DNA from: Firmicutes bacterium UBA6418
GTDB taxonomy: Bacteria > Bacillota > Clostridia > Peptostreptococcales > Anaerovoracaceae
Direction of reading: 5' to 3'
Assembly (NCBI GenBank): GCA_002439735.1
Contig: DJPG01000032.1
Span: 23,766-55,605, forward strand
Length of the DNA: 31,840 bases
The position numbers and the translations under genes were made by a program. This document shows positions 7,569 through 15,550 of this stretch, piece after piece. Below the pieces are notes generated by a model. It saw nothing but the letters and a program-made list of their open reading frames with translations, did no database searches and was not told the DNA's origin. The stretch's first letter is position 1. Each line of letters begins with the position of its first letter.

Positions 7569-7964
7569 CTAACTTGGCATCGGTGTATGAAAATCTGAAA
7601 TGATTTTTTTAATTTCCTCGATTTCTTCTTCTGATATTTTCTTAACCGATATAAAGGCTGAAAGAAAAGCCGGTAAGGATCCCCCAAATGTTTTTTCTAC
7701 AAACTTTTCGCTCTTGAGTCCATAAAATTCTTCTCTGGATACCAGTACGGATATACGACCCTGTTCAACCGAAAAAACATTCTTATTACAAAACTTTTTT
7801 AAAACGGTATAGGTCGTTGTCCGCTTCCATCCCAGCTCACGTGCACATATCTCGACCAGCTCCGCTGTTTGCATCGGTGCCGCTTTCCATACGATATCGG
7901 CGAACTTCGCCTCAACATCTCCTAAATTTGTATCAACCTCTGTTTGTCTTTTTTCCTGCTTCAT
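7569..7964 (-). CDS. BlaI/MecI/CopY family transcriptional repressor
   Basis: This 131-aa winged-helix protein has the BlaI signature: FADIVWKAAPMQTAELVEICARELGWKRTTTYTVLKKFCNKNVFSVEQGR, then a helical dimerisation tail. Family members repress beta-lactamase/PBP2a genes or copper genes, and are released by proteolysis via a BlaR/MecR sensor or by metal binding. No blaR-like peptidase, beta-lactamase or copper ATPase is nearby, so this is an orphan copy. AGGAG lies about 8 nt before the ATG. The promoter region holds a dyad suited to autoregulation. Confidence 0.88.
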   Translation of the reverse strand: MKQEKRQTEVDTNLGDVEAKFADIVWKAAPMQTAELVEICARELGWKRTTTYTVLKKFCNKNVFSVEQGRISVLVSREEFYGLKSEKFVEKTFGGSLPAFLSAFISVKKISEEEIEEIKKIISDFHTPMPS

Positions 7965-7989
7965 TCTGTCTATCTCCTGTCATAATTCT

Positions 7990-8017
7990 AGTCTATCTCT
8001 TGTAGACATTTTGTCAA
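7990..8017 (-). promoter_or_regulatory. blaI-type gene promoter with internal operator dyad
   Basis: On the minus strand, TTGACA (complement of 8012-8017) is followed 16 nt later by TAGACT (complement of 7990-7995). Between and overlapping them is the dyad GTCTAcaagagaTAGAC (7991-8007), similar in form to the TACA/TGTA dyads bound by BlaI-family repressors. Confidence 0.6.
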
Positions 8018-8141
8018 GCTCATTTTTTTCAAAATCGATTCATCGCTAAGACCTTGTCGGTAAAGCCGCTCTCTGTCCTTCTGCTTCTCATGGATTCCTT
8101 TTTTCGTAATCGTTATGCTCCAAGCGATAGAGCACGGCACG

Positions 8142-8897
8142 CTACAACTCATATGCGTACATGATCATGGCCAGTGCCGCCATGCCGGCTGTCTCGGTAC
8201 GCAAAATGATCCTGCCGAGACTGACGATCTGCGCAGGCTGCGGCAGCGTGCGCAGTTTTACGATCTCTTCTTCCGCAAAACCGCCCTCTGGACCGATGAT
8301 TACCGCGATTTTGCGCGGTATTTTACCGTCTTTCTGTTCGGCGTCCCGCAGGCAATCTTTGATCGTCCGATCCTCTTCATTTTCGTAAGGGCAAATGACC
8401 AGATCATAGTCCGCGAGTTTTTGCAGCATAGCGGTAAAATCGAGCGGCTTTGCGACCTGCGGGATCATGCCGCGTTTACATTGTTTGACCGCTTCATCGG
8501 CGATCTTTTGCCAACGAGCCAGCTTCTTGCCGAAATGATCCGTTTCGATGACCACTGTCCGCGCCGTGAAAACCGGAACGATGCGGTCGATTCCCAGTTC
8601 TACGGTTTTTTGGATCACCGTTTCCATTTTTGCCGCTTTCGGCACGCCCTGAAACAAAGTCACGCGCGTTTGCGGCTCCGTCGCGTCTTTCTGTCGATCT
8701 ACGATGCGCAAAGTCACGCAGGTATCCCCGATCTCTTCGATTTCTGTTTCATATTCCCAGCCGCTGCCGTCCGCGATCGTGACCGCATCGCCGACCCTGG
8801 CGCGAAGCACGCGGGTCAGATGCTTGATATCCTGCAGATCTTCCAGATAAATCCGACTGCTCGTGACCGCTTCTTCATCCACAAAAAATTTTCTCAT
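8142..8897 (-). CDS. rsmE: 16S rRNA (uracil(1498)-N3)-methyltransferase
   Basis: The 251-aa protein has the RsmE order of motifs: MRKFFV and HLTRVLRARVGD in the N-terminal PUA-like domain, then the SPOUT methyltransferase core with KMETVIQKTVELGID, the SAM-binding GPEGGFAEEE and the knot loop SLGRIILRTETA. It methylates U1498 in helix 44 of 16S rRNA at the decoding site. AAGGAA precedes the ATG by about 8 nt. It follows prmA on the same strand with a 103-bp gap, the usual Firmicutes order. Confidence 0.95.
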   Translation of the reverse strand: MRKFFVDEEAVTSSRIYLEDLQDIKHLTRVLRARVGDAVTIADGSGWEYETEIEEIGDTCVTLRIVDRQKDATEPQTRVTLFQGVPKAAKMETVIQKTVELGIDRIVPVFTARTVVIETDHFGKKLARWQKIADEAVKQCKRGMIPQVAKPLDFTAMLQKLADYDLVICPYENEEDRTIKDCLRDAEQKDGKIPRKIAVIIGPEGGFAEEEIVKLRTLPQPAQIVSLGRIILRTETAGMAALAMIMYAYEL

Positions 8898-9000
8898 CGC
8901 ACTTTTCCTTATTGTTTTCGTTTTTCTTTTTCTTCATTCGAATCGATTCCTGCGATTCTTTTTTCGCGCCGTCATGCACAGCCTGCATGCCGCATACTTT

Positions 9001-9966
9001 TCATCTTTTGGCGACGATCGCACACCACATGCCATCTTCCTTAACTTCCAAAATAGCAAAGCCAAGCGCACGCATCGCATCGACAACTTCTGTCATTTTT
9101 TCCGTCAAAATCCCGGAAGAAATATAGCGTCCGCCCGGCAGCAGGTGTCTCGCGACATCTTGGCTCAGCATCACGACCAGATCCGCCATCAGATTGGCCA
9201 CGATCAAATCCGCCTGAAAATCGATTCCTTTCGTCAGATCTCCGTACTGCGCGGACGCGATCTGTTGTACCTTGTTCCGCGCGATGTTTTCGCGTGCGAT
9301 CGCAACCGCGTCTGGATCGATCTCAACGCCGAGCACTTCCGACGCTCCCAGCAGTGCCCCCGCGATCGAAAGGATTCCGGATCCGCAGCCGACATCCAGC
9401 ACCCTTTCTCCCGGCTTCAGGTATTCTTCCATCAGTCGGATACAGAGCGAGGTGGTTTCATGCGCACCCGTTCCGAATGCCATGCCGGGGTCGATCTCGA
9501 TGACCTTTTCGCCGTCTCTTGCCTCATAAGGTTCCCAGGTTGGTTTGACAACGATGCTCTTGCTGACCTTGGTCGGCTTGAAATAGGCTTTCCAGTTATC
9601 TTTCCATTCGCTGTCATCTTCACAGCGAATTTCGGTTTTGAGGGTGCCAAGGTCAATCCCATACCCAAACGCTCCGTCCGCCGCCTGTTTTTTCAGTTCC
9701 AGCATCGCCGCGCGAACCTGCTGCGCCTTGGCCTGTCCTTCTTCGTCATCGTTCAGATAGATCGTGACCTTCGGCGTTTCGTTCTTGAGTTCTAGCACAC
9801 TGTCATCGATATAGTCCCACTCATAACCTTTCTCTTTTTTGAGCAGATCGTCGATGTCCGCCGGATCTTCCACCACAGCATCCGTGATATCCAGATTCAT
9901 CAGCGCCGACAGGATCAATTCGATCCCGGCACGCTGCGTTTCAATGCCGATTTCTAAATATTTCAT
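9001..9966 (-). CDS. prmA: Ribosomal protein L11 methyltransferase
   Basis: The product is 321 aa from the ATG at 9966, which has GAGGAATTC just upstream. An in-frame extension 21 codons longer has no ribosome binding site. The N-terminal part (MKYLEIGIET...) is the L11-recognition domain. The C-terminal Rossmann methyltransferase has EIDPGMAFGTGAHETT (158-172), the SAM loop LDVGCGSGILSI (190-201) and VANLMADLV. PrmA trimethylates lysine and N-terminal residues of L11. In Bacillus-type genomes dnaJ lies immediately upstream. Here the upstream neighbour is a 587-bp spacer and a divergent MerR gene. Confidence 0.95.
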   Translation of the reverse strand: MKYLEIGIETQRAGIELILSALMNLDITDAVVEDPADIDDLLKKEKGYEWDYIDDSVLELKNETPKVTIYLNDDEEGQAKAQQVRAAMLELKKQAADGAFGYGIDLGTLKTEIRCEDDSEWKDNWKAYFKPTKVSKSIVVKPTWEPYEARDGEKVIEIDPGMAFGTGAHETTSLCIRLMEEYLKPGERVLDVGCGSGILSIAGALLGASEVLGVEIDPDAVAIARENIARNKVQQIASAQYGDLTKGIDFQADLIVANLMADLVVMLSQDVARHLLPGGRYISSGILTEKMTEVVDAMRALGFAILEVKEDGMWCAIVAKR

Positions 9967-10081
9967 ATGAATTCCTCTTTTTTCCCAATCATTTCTTCCT
10001 GCGCATCCGACCTGCCGCGCTTCTTCCATCGCTTACGCTTGTCAATCAGCGGGCTAGGGCTTCAAGTTGCTGTGCAAGGAC

Positions 10082-10111
10082 ATTATACCACAGGGGGTTC
10101 GGAAAGCGCAA
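10082..10111 (-). promoter_or_regulatory. Sigma-A promoter for prmA-rsmE
   Basis: On the minus strand an extended -10 TGGTATAAT (TATAAT is the complement of 10082-10087) is preceded by TTGCGC (complement of 10106-10111) at 18-nt spacing. It lies about 115 bp before the prmA start. Confidence 0.65.
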
Positions 10112-10469
10112 GGTAGATAGAATTTGCTTTTTTTCTGTTACTTATCCACTTTTTTGGCAGGCAGCCGCCCACTTCGCCGTTTGGCGACTCTCTGTTTCGT
10201 GCTGTTTCGAACTTTTTTGATAAATTTCGACATTCTTCGGCTTTTTTCGAATGCAGATCAAAGGCTCCAAGCAAACGCAAGTCGATAAGCCTATGGTAGA
10301 ATTTAGATAACTTTTCCTCTTTTTTTATTTTTTTGTAAATTTTTAGGTTTTATTTGCGGATAAGTAATTGAAAAAGCAATATTTTTATCTACTTTACCCA
10401 TTTTGCAGTGTGAACTTACCCTGCATGCGGCTTTCATGAAAAAAGTTTCTGTCAAAGTGTCCCAAAATG

Positions 10470-10478
10470 TGGTAGAAT
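10470..10478 (+). promoter_or_regulatory. Candidate extended -10 element for the MerR-type gene
   Basis: TGGTAGAAT (extended -10) stands about 75 bp before the MerR gene ATG. No good -35 is seen at 17 or 19 bp, so the call is tentative. Confidence 0.4.
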
Positions 10479-10553
10479 GAAAATGAGTGTCAAGTCTCGC
10501 TTGTATCATCGACAAGTTTCGCTCAGCAAAGACAAGACAGGAGGCACAGTGCC

Positions 10554-11432
10554 ATGAAAAAGAACAGAACCTATTTTACCACCGGCGAATTCGCTAAGCT
10601 GTTCGGTGTCAAAAAGCAGACATTGTTTTACTATGATCAGTGTGGCATCTTCAAGCCGGATTTGATCGGCGAAAACGGCTACCGTTATTACTCCTACGCA
10701 CAGCCGGAGACCTTTGCCATCCTCGTCATGCTGCGGGAACTGGGCGTGAGTATTCGGGAAATCAAGGAACACATGGATCACCGGTCACCGGAAGCGCTGA
10801 TCGCTCTGTTAGAATCCAAAAAAGCCACAATCGACGAACGTATTGCAGCCTTGAACTGGGCGAAGGGCTATATTGACAAAAAAATTCAGGAAACAGAAGA
10901 AGGGCTTCATGCTCCGGTTGGAAAGATCATCGTCGAAGAAGCGCCGGACGAATATTTCATCACCACGGCATACAAGGGTGCGGATGATGAGCGAGCGGTC
11001 GCAGAGGCCTTAGGAAAACATTTTGCTTTCTGCCAGTCTCTGGGGCTTTACAGTGCCTATCCGATCGGCGCGACGATCCCCCGTGATTCCGTCACCGAAG
11101 ACGGCTATCAGTACTCGGAGTTCTATACCTATGTTCATCCGTCGGAGCTTGCTGAAGTTGACAGCAAGCAGGTAACACTAAGTAGTGGTGGCACCTTTCT
11201 GGTGCTTTATGACGCGCACGGCTACGAAAATATCCACGCGAACTGTCTCAGACTACTCGCTTATGCCCAAGCGCACGATCTGAAGCTTGATAACTGTTTC
11301 TATGAGGATGTCATCCTTGACGACCTTTCCACCGAAGGCTACGACAAATATCTGGTCAAGCTTTCCATCGGCATTCTTCCGCAAAATGCGGCAACGCATA
11401 CCGTAAAAAGGGACGTCGAAGCTGGATCGTAA
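10554..11432 (+). CDS. MerR family regulator with GyrI-like effector-binding domain
   Basis: The 292-aa protein starts with a MerR DNA-binding domain (YFTTGEFAKLFGVKKQTLFYYDQCGIFKPDLIGENGYRYYSYAQ) and the linker helix (ELGVSIREIKEHMDHRSPEALIALLESKK, about 63-95). Residues about 125-280 look like a GyrI/BmrR-type small-molecule domain (IIVEEAPDEYFITTAYKG...SEFYTYVHPSEL...GGTFLVLYDAHGYENI). BmrR-like proteins sense lipophilic cations and activate efflux genes. AGGAGG lies 9 nt before the ATG. No efflux pump is adjacent, and the neighbour on the right converges, so its target is unknown. Confidence 0.9.
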   Translation: MKKNRTYFTTGEFAKLFGVKKQTLFYYDQCGIFKPDLIGENGYRYYSYAQPETFAILVMLRELGVSIREIKEHMDHRSPEALIALLESKKATIDERIAALNWAKGYIDKKIQETEEGLHAPVGKIIVEEAPDEYFITTAYKGADDERAVAEALGKHFAFCQSLGLYSAYPIGATIPRDSVTEDGYQYSEFYTYVHPSELAEVDSKQVTLSSGGTFLVLYDAHGYENIHANCLRLLAYAQAHDLKLDNCFYEDVILDDLSTEGYDKYLVKLSIGILPQNAATHTVKRDVEAGS

Positions 11433-11496
11433 AAAAACACCTTGTGAAGCGTCGCTCATAAAGGCGCGGCATGTGTGCATAGAAATCTGTATTTCG

Positions 11497-12645
11497 TTAT
11501 GCCCCCTCTTCTCCTTTTTCTTTCGGCGCGTCACTGCCGCCAATGGTACGCAGTGTCCAGTCTTGGATGGCCACGACCGGGATGTGGATCAGCGCCAAAA
11601 GATCCACACCGCGCGAGAGCAGCCAGCAGAAAATCTTCCAGGTGCCTTCAACGACAAAATCATAGATCATGACGACCGGCTTCGTCGAGAAGCCAATTGC
11701 GCACAGCGATGCCAGCCCAAAGATCAGACCGTAATAGACTACCCAACTGTTGACCGGGATAATGCCCAGTCCAATGCCGTTAAATTTGATCACATAGCGG
11801 ATGATCAGATGAAAGATGTAGATCGGCATCGTGTTCATACCAACATAAGACACATAGTTCCGTTTGCTCGGCAGGATGTTCAGCATCAGGATGATCCAGC
11901 CCCATGCCAGGAACAGGATCAGCACTCTGCCGATGATATCCCAGTACCAGGTGATTCCCAGTTCACATGCCGGATTCTTCAAAAGATAGAACCCGACCGG
12001 CAGTTGCGGCACGCAGAATGCCAGCAGACAGGAGATCCCCACCAGCACGCCGCCGAGCGCCCAGCAATGCCACTTTTTGAGACACTGCAGCTTTTTGATC
12101 TGGTCGCTCGTGCAGTAAAAGGCCATCACAAAGAACGGGAAATAGGACACCATCCGTCCGAGACCGAAACGATCCGAGAAGAACGGCACCTGCCCGGCCA
12201 AAAGATAAATGACAATGCTCAATTCCAGTATGTACGGGATCTTCATCCACTCCTTAGTAAAGTAGCGGTAGAAGAACAGTGCCCACAGATACCACAGCGC
12301 AAACGGTGGGATATCCCAGTGCAGAATCGCATTGCCGAAGAAATACTGCCGGACAAAATAGAAGAACGGAATGCCCAAAAGGTACGGCCACATAAAAGTA
12401 TGGAACGAAGTCTCTTTGGAACGTTCCGGTTTCTTCGAAAAATAGCCGGACAGGAACACAAAAGCCTGCATCACAAAGACATTGATCGTAATGTATACCA
12501 CGCCACCCAGCGAGGCCTGACTGAAATGACCCGCAACTCTCGTAAAATGAGAGATCGGGATTGACCACATCAGAAGTCCCCGGAACGTGTCGAACATATA
12601 GTCACGCTGCTTGATCGCTGCGCCGGTCTTTATCGTTTCATCCAT
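11497..12645 (-). CDS. Acyltransferase 3 family membrane protein (fucose 4-O-acetylase-like)
   Basis: This 382-aa polytopic membrane protein has about ten hydrophobic segments and an N-terminal YMFDTFRGLLMWSIPISHF, the usual position of the catalytic histidine in acyltransferase-3 proteins. NVFVMQAFVFLSGYFSKK and NTMPIYIFHLIIRYV also fit the NolL-like (COG3594) branch, which O-acetylates sugars of surface glycans. GAGGGGA precedes the ATG by about 9 nt. It starts 24 bp after glpK on the same strand, so the two are probably cotranscribed. A link to glycerol-phosphate polymers or glycolipids is possible but not shown. Confidence 0.82.
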   Translation of the reverse strand: MDETIKTGAAIKQRDYMFDTFRGLLMWSIPISHFTRVAGHFSQASLGGVVYITINVFVMQAFVFLSGYFSKKPERSKETSFHTFMWPYLLGIPFFYFVRQYFFGNAILHWDIPPFALWYLWALFFYRYFTKEWMKIPYILELSIVIYLLAGQVPFFSDRFGLGRMVSYFPFFVMAFYCTSDQIKKLQCLKKWHCWALGGVLVGISCLLAFCVPQLPVGFYLLKNPACELGITWYWDIIGRVLILFLAWGWIILMLNILPSKRNYVSYVGMNTMPIYIFHLIIRYVIKFNGIGLGIIPVNSWVVYYGLIFGLASLCAIGFSTKPVVMIYDFVVEGTWKIFCWLLSRGVDLLALIHIPVVAIQDWTLRTIGGSDAPKEKGEEGA

Positions 12646-12669
12646 AAATGTTATCCCCTCGTATTTTTA

Positions 12670-14169
12670 TCACGCTTCGTCCTTTGCCCAGCCTCTGACA
12701 CAGCCGACGGCCTTTTTCCAGCCGGCCAGCAGCTTGATCCGTTCGGTGTCCTCCATGTGCGGCGTAAAGATGCGTTCCACCTGCCAGTTTTCGAGTACAT
12801 CTTCCTTGCTCTTCCAGTAGCCGGTCGCAAGACCCGCCAGGTAAGCCGCTCCCAACGAGGTCGTCTCGATGCACTGCGGACGCTTGACTTCACAGTTCAG
12901 CACATCCGCCTGAAACTGCATCAGAAAATTATTCGCCGACGCGCCGCCGTCCACCTTGAGCACTGCCAGACGACCTCCCAGATCCTCGGTCATCGCATCA
13001 ATCAGATCCTTGGTCTGATAAGCCATTGATTCCAAGGTCGCGCGCACCAGATGGTTCTTATTCGCACCGCGTGTAATACCTAGCACCGCGCCGCGCGCAT
13101 ACGGATCCCAATACGGCGCGCCCAGGCCGACAAAGGCCGGAACCACATAGACGCCGTTGGCATCCGGTACAGAAGCCGCCATTACTTCGGACTGTGGTGA
13201 GTTTTCGAGCAGATCCAGTTCATCGCGCAGCCATTGCACCGCCGCGCCGGCCACAAAGATCGAGCCTTCCAACGCGTAGTTGACTTTGCCGTCCAGTCCC
13301 CAGGCGATGGTCGTGACCAGTCCGTTATGGGAAAAGATCGGTTTTTCGCCGGTATTCATCAAAAGGAAACAGCCGGTTCCGTAAGTATTCTTGCATTCGC
13401 CCTCCCGGAAGCAGGTCTGTCCGAACAATGCCGCCTGCTGATCGCCTGCAGCGCCACAGATCGGAATCTGACCGCCAAACAGATTCTCGCCGGACATCCC
13501 GTAGAGGCAGCTGGACGGTTTCGGCTCCGGTAGCATACATTTCGGAATATGCAAGAGCTCCAGGATCTCGTCATCCCATTCCAGCGTGTTGATATTGAAC
13601 ATCATCGTGCGCGAGGCATTAGAATAATCCGTTACATGTACCCTGCCGTCGGTCAGCTTCCAGATCAGCCATGTTTCGATCGTACCGAACAGCAGCCTGC
13701 CGGCTTCCGCTTTTTCACGGGCGCCCGGCACGTTCTCAAGGATCCAACGTAGCTTGGTGCCGCTGAAGTAGGCATCAATCAGAAGCCCGGTCTTTTCGCG
13801 GATCCGATCGCCGTATCCGGCTGTTTTCAGTTCATCACAGTATTCTGCGGTTCGGCGGCACTGCCAGACGATTGCGTGACAGATCGGAATCCCGGTCTCC
13901 TTGTCCCAGACGACGGTTGTCTCACGCTGATTGGTAATACCGATGGCTTCGATATTTTCATACGTGCCGTTGATCTTGAGCAGCGCTTCCTGCGCCACGC
14001 CCATCTGTGTGGACCAGATCTCCATCGCGTCGTGTTCGACCCAGCCCGCTTTCGGATAGATCTGTGTGAACTCTTTCTGTGCGACGCTGACCATATTTCC
14101 CCTGCGGTCGTACAAAATGCAGCGGGAACTGGTGGTGCCCTGATCCAGTGCCATAATGTATTTTTCCAT
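12670..14169 (-). CDS. glpK: Glycerol kinase
   Basis: The product is 499 aa, the family's normal size. It contains the FGGY-kinase motifs MALDQGTTSSRCILYD (ATP phosphate loop), GWVEHDAMEIW, ITNQRETTVVWDK, FGTIETWLIWKLTDGRVHVTDYSNASRT, AGDQQAALFGQ and KVDGGASANNFLMQFQAD. It phosphorylates glycerol to sn-glycerol-3-phosphate. GGAGGAGAC lies about 4 nt before the ATG. No glpF or glpD is adjacent. The gene lies in the position normally held by the hrcA-dnaK heat-shock cluster. A long hairpin precedes it. Confidence 0.97.
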   Translation of the reverse strand: MEKYIMALDQGTTSSRCILYDRRGNMVSVAQKEFTQIYPKAGWVEHDAMEIWSTQMGVAQEALLKINGTYENIEAIGITNQRETTVVWDKETGIPICHAIVWQCRRTAEYCDELKTAGYGDRIREKTGLLIDAYFSGTKLRWILENVPGAREKAEAGRLLFGTIETWLIWKLTDGRVHVTDYSNASRTMMFNINTLEWDDEILELLHIPKCMLPEPKPSSCLYGMSGENLFGGQIPICGAAGDQQAALFGQTCFREGECKNTYGTGCFLLMNTGEKPIFSHNGLVTTIAWGLDGKVNYALEGSIFVAGAAVQWLRDELDLLENSPQSEVMAASVPDANGVYVVPAFVGLGAPYWDPYARGAVLGITRGANKNHLVRATLESMAYQTKDLIDAMTEDLGGRLAVLKVDGGASANNFLMQFQADVLNCEVKRPQCIETTSLGAAYLAGLATGYWKSKEDVLENWQVERIFTPHMEDTERIKLLAGWKKAVGCVRGWAKDEA

Positions 14170-14196
14170 ATGTCTCCTCCTTGCCGTTTATGCGTG

Positions 14197-14222
14197 AGCC
14201 TGCCGCGAAACCGCGGCAGGCT
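14197..14222. terminator. Strong hairpin between hemW and glpK
   Basis: An 11-bp GC-rich stem (AGCCTGCCGCG / CGCGGCAGGCT) with a 4-nt loop lies 22 bp past the hemW stop and 28 bp before the glpK start. Neither side has a T-run, so it may be a weak terminator, an mRNA-stabilising end or a leader structure. Confidence 0.5.
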
Positions 14223-14243
14223 ATCCACCCCGCGCCCGCATGT

Positions 14244-15443
14244 TTATACAAACAATGCCATGATCTGGTTGGAAATATTCATGCCCTTGACCGTCAGGCG
14301 GATGCCGTCTTCATCTTCCTCTGCGTAGCCCTCGCGGACAAATCGCAGGAATTCTTCATAAGCATTGCGGTAGATGTCCCAGATATCCTTGCCGAAACGT
14401 TCCCGAAACGCCCTGCGGCTGACGCCGGCATTCTTGCGCAGACCGGTAAACAGATACTCCGCCACGTTGTCTCGATAGGTGTTTTTGACAAAGGAATCGA
14501 CCGCCAGACTGCCGAGCGCGTTGGACGTTCCCAGATACATGCCTTTTCCCTCGCGGTCACGCTCGATGGCGCTGATATAGCCAGCCGTATCGGCTACGTT
14601 CGAAAAACGCACATGTTCCAGAAATGAATGGGCGGACGGCCCGATGCCAAGATACTGACTCAGATCCCAGTAGCCCAGATTGTGCCGGCACGGATGCCGC
14701 TCGGTCGCGGTATTGGAAATTTCATATTGATGCAGTCCGGCTTCCTCAAGGAGCCGCAGCGCGCTTTCGTACATCAGGCGATCGGCTTCCGGCGCCGTTT
14801 CCGTCAATTCTCCCGCCTGCAGCGCTTTGTCAAACGGCGTTCCTTTCATAAACTCCAGACTGTACAGTGACAGATGTTTTGGTTTCAAGCTGATTGCCTT
14901 TTCGACGGTACGGATCCAGGACGTAAAGCTCTGTCCCGGAATGCCGAACATCAGATCGAGGCTGATATTGCGGATGCCAGCCTTTCGTGCCTTGTCAACG
15001 GACGCGACCGCCTCTTCCGGACTGTGTACCCGACCCAGTGTTTTCAGCACTTCCGGATCAAAGGACTGCACGCCGATGCTGAGCCGGTTCAACCCGCTTT
15101 TTTTGTATGCCATCAGCTTTTGCGTGTCCGCGCTGGCCGGATTGCATTCCATGCTGACCTCGGTTCGCGTCGTAATTTTGAAAAAAGCACCGATATGCTC
15201 CATGATTTGGGAAAATTCATCCGCAGTCAGCAGGGTCGGTGTGCCTCCGCCAAAATAGATGCTCGTCAGTTTTCGCTTTTCCTGACGCCGGTAATATGCA
15301 CCCTGGATGTCGATCTCGCGGCAAAGCGCACGAACCAATCGTGCCTTTTTGTCTGCGTCCCAATCGTCTTCTGAATAAAAGTCACAATACGGACATTTTC
15401 TGATGCAGAATGGGACATGCACATAGATTCCTAGTTTTTCCAT
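14244..15443 (-). CDS. hemW: Radical SAM heme chaperone HemW
   Basis: This 399-aa radical-SAM protein has CIRKCPYC (Cys13, Cys17, Cys20), IYFGGGTPTLL, ECNPAS, RLSIGVQSF and HNLGYWDLSQYLGIGPSAHSF. The extra CDFYS after the cluster and the HNxxYW block fit HemW rather than the coproporphyrinogen oxidase HemN. HemW binds heme and hands it to target enzymes. The ribosome binding site is weak (AAAGG about 17 nt before the ATG). It follows lepA by 107 bp, the conserved lepA-hemW order. Confidence 0.93.
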   Translation of the reverse strand: MEKLGIYVHVPFCIRKCPYCDFYSEDDWDADKKARLVRALCREIDIQGAYYRRQEKRKLTSIYFGGGTPTLLTADEFSQIMEHIGAFFKITTRTEVSMECNPASADTQKLMAYKKSGLNRLSIGVQSFDPEVLKTLGRVHSPEEAVASVDKARKAGIRNISLDLMFGIPGQSFTSWIRTVEKAISLKPKHLSLYSLEFMKGTPFDKALQAGELTETAPEADRLMYESALRLLEEAGLHQYEISNTATERHPCRHNLGYWDLSQYLGIGPSAHSFLEHVRFSNVADTAGYISAIERDREGKGMYLGTSNALGSLAVDSFVKNTYRDNVAEYLFTGLRKNAGVSRRAFRERFGKDIWDIYRNAYEEFLRFVREGYAEEDEDGIRLTVKGMNISNQIMALFV

Positions 15444-15550
15444 ATACTTATCTTGTTCTACCTTTCTTACTTCTGTGATCGTTTCAACTTTTATGCTCGA
15501 TTCTGCTTTTCTCTGTACTTTCGCGCTTCTCCTTCCGTCTTGGATCTCGG

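Larger units (their letters stand above)
9967..10553. other. 587-bp intergenic region between prmA and the MerR-type gene
   Basis: This spacer between divergent genes contains the prmA promoter, a second extended -10-like TGGTAGAAT (10294-10302) with no clear -35, a small hairpin TCGCC/GGCGA (about 10174-10187) and the MerR-gene promoter. Its frames show no protein family. It is where hrcA-grpE-dnaK-dnaJ would end in the standard gene order, but I see no remnant of them. Confidence 0.6.

Noticed and set aside
8115..9795. Two plus-strand frames of about 310 codons
   Set aside because: They lie opposite rsmE and prmA and have compositions typical of antisense frames (rich in Arg, His and Asp).
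10083..10515. Minus-strand frames of 65 and 70 codons in the prmA-MerR spacer
   Set aside because: They have no ribosome binding sites or families, and they overlap the promoters for both flanking genes.
11473..12564. 363-codon plus-strand frame opposite the acyltransferase gene
   Set aside because: It is polar and His/Gln/Asp-rich, the mirror of hydrophobic membrane codons on the other strand.
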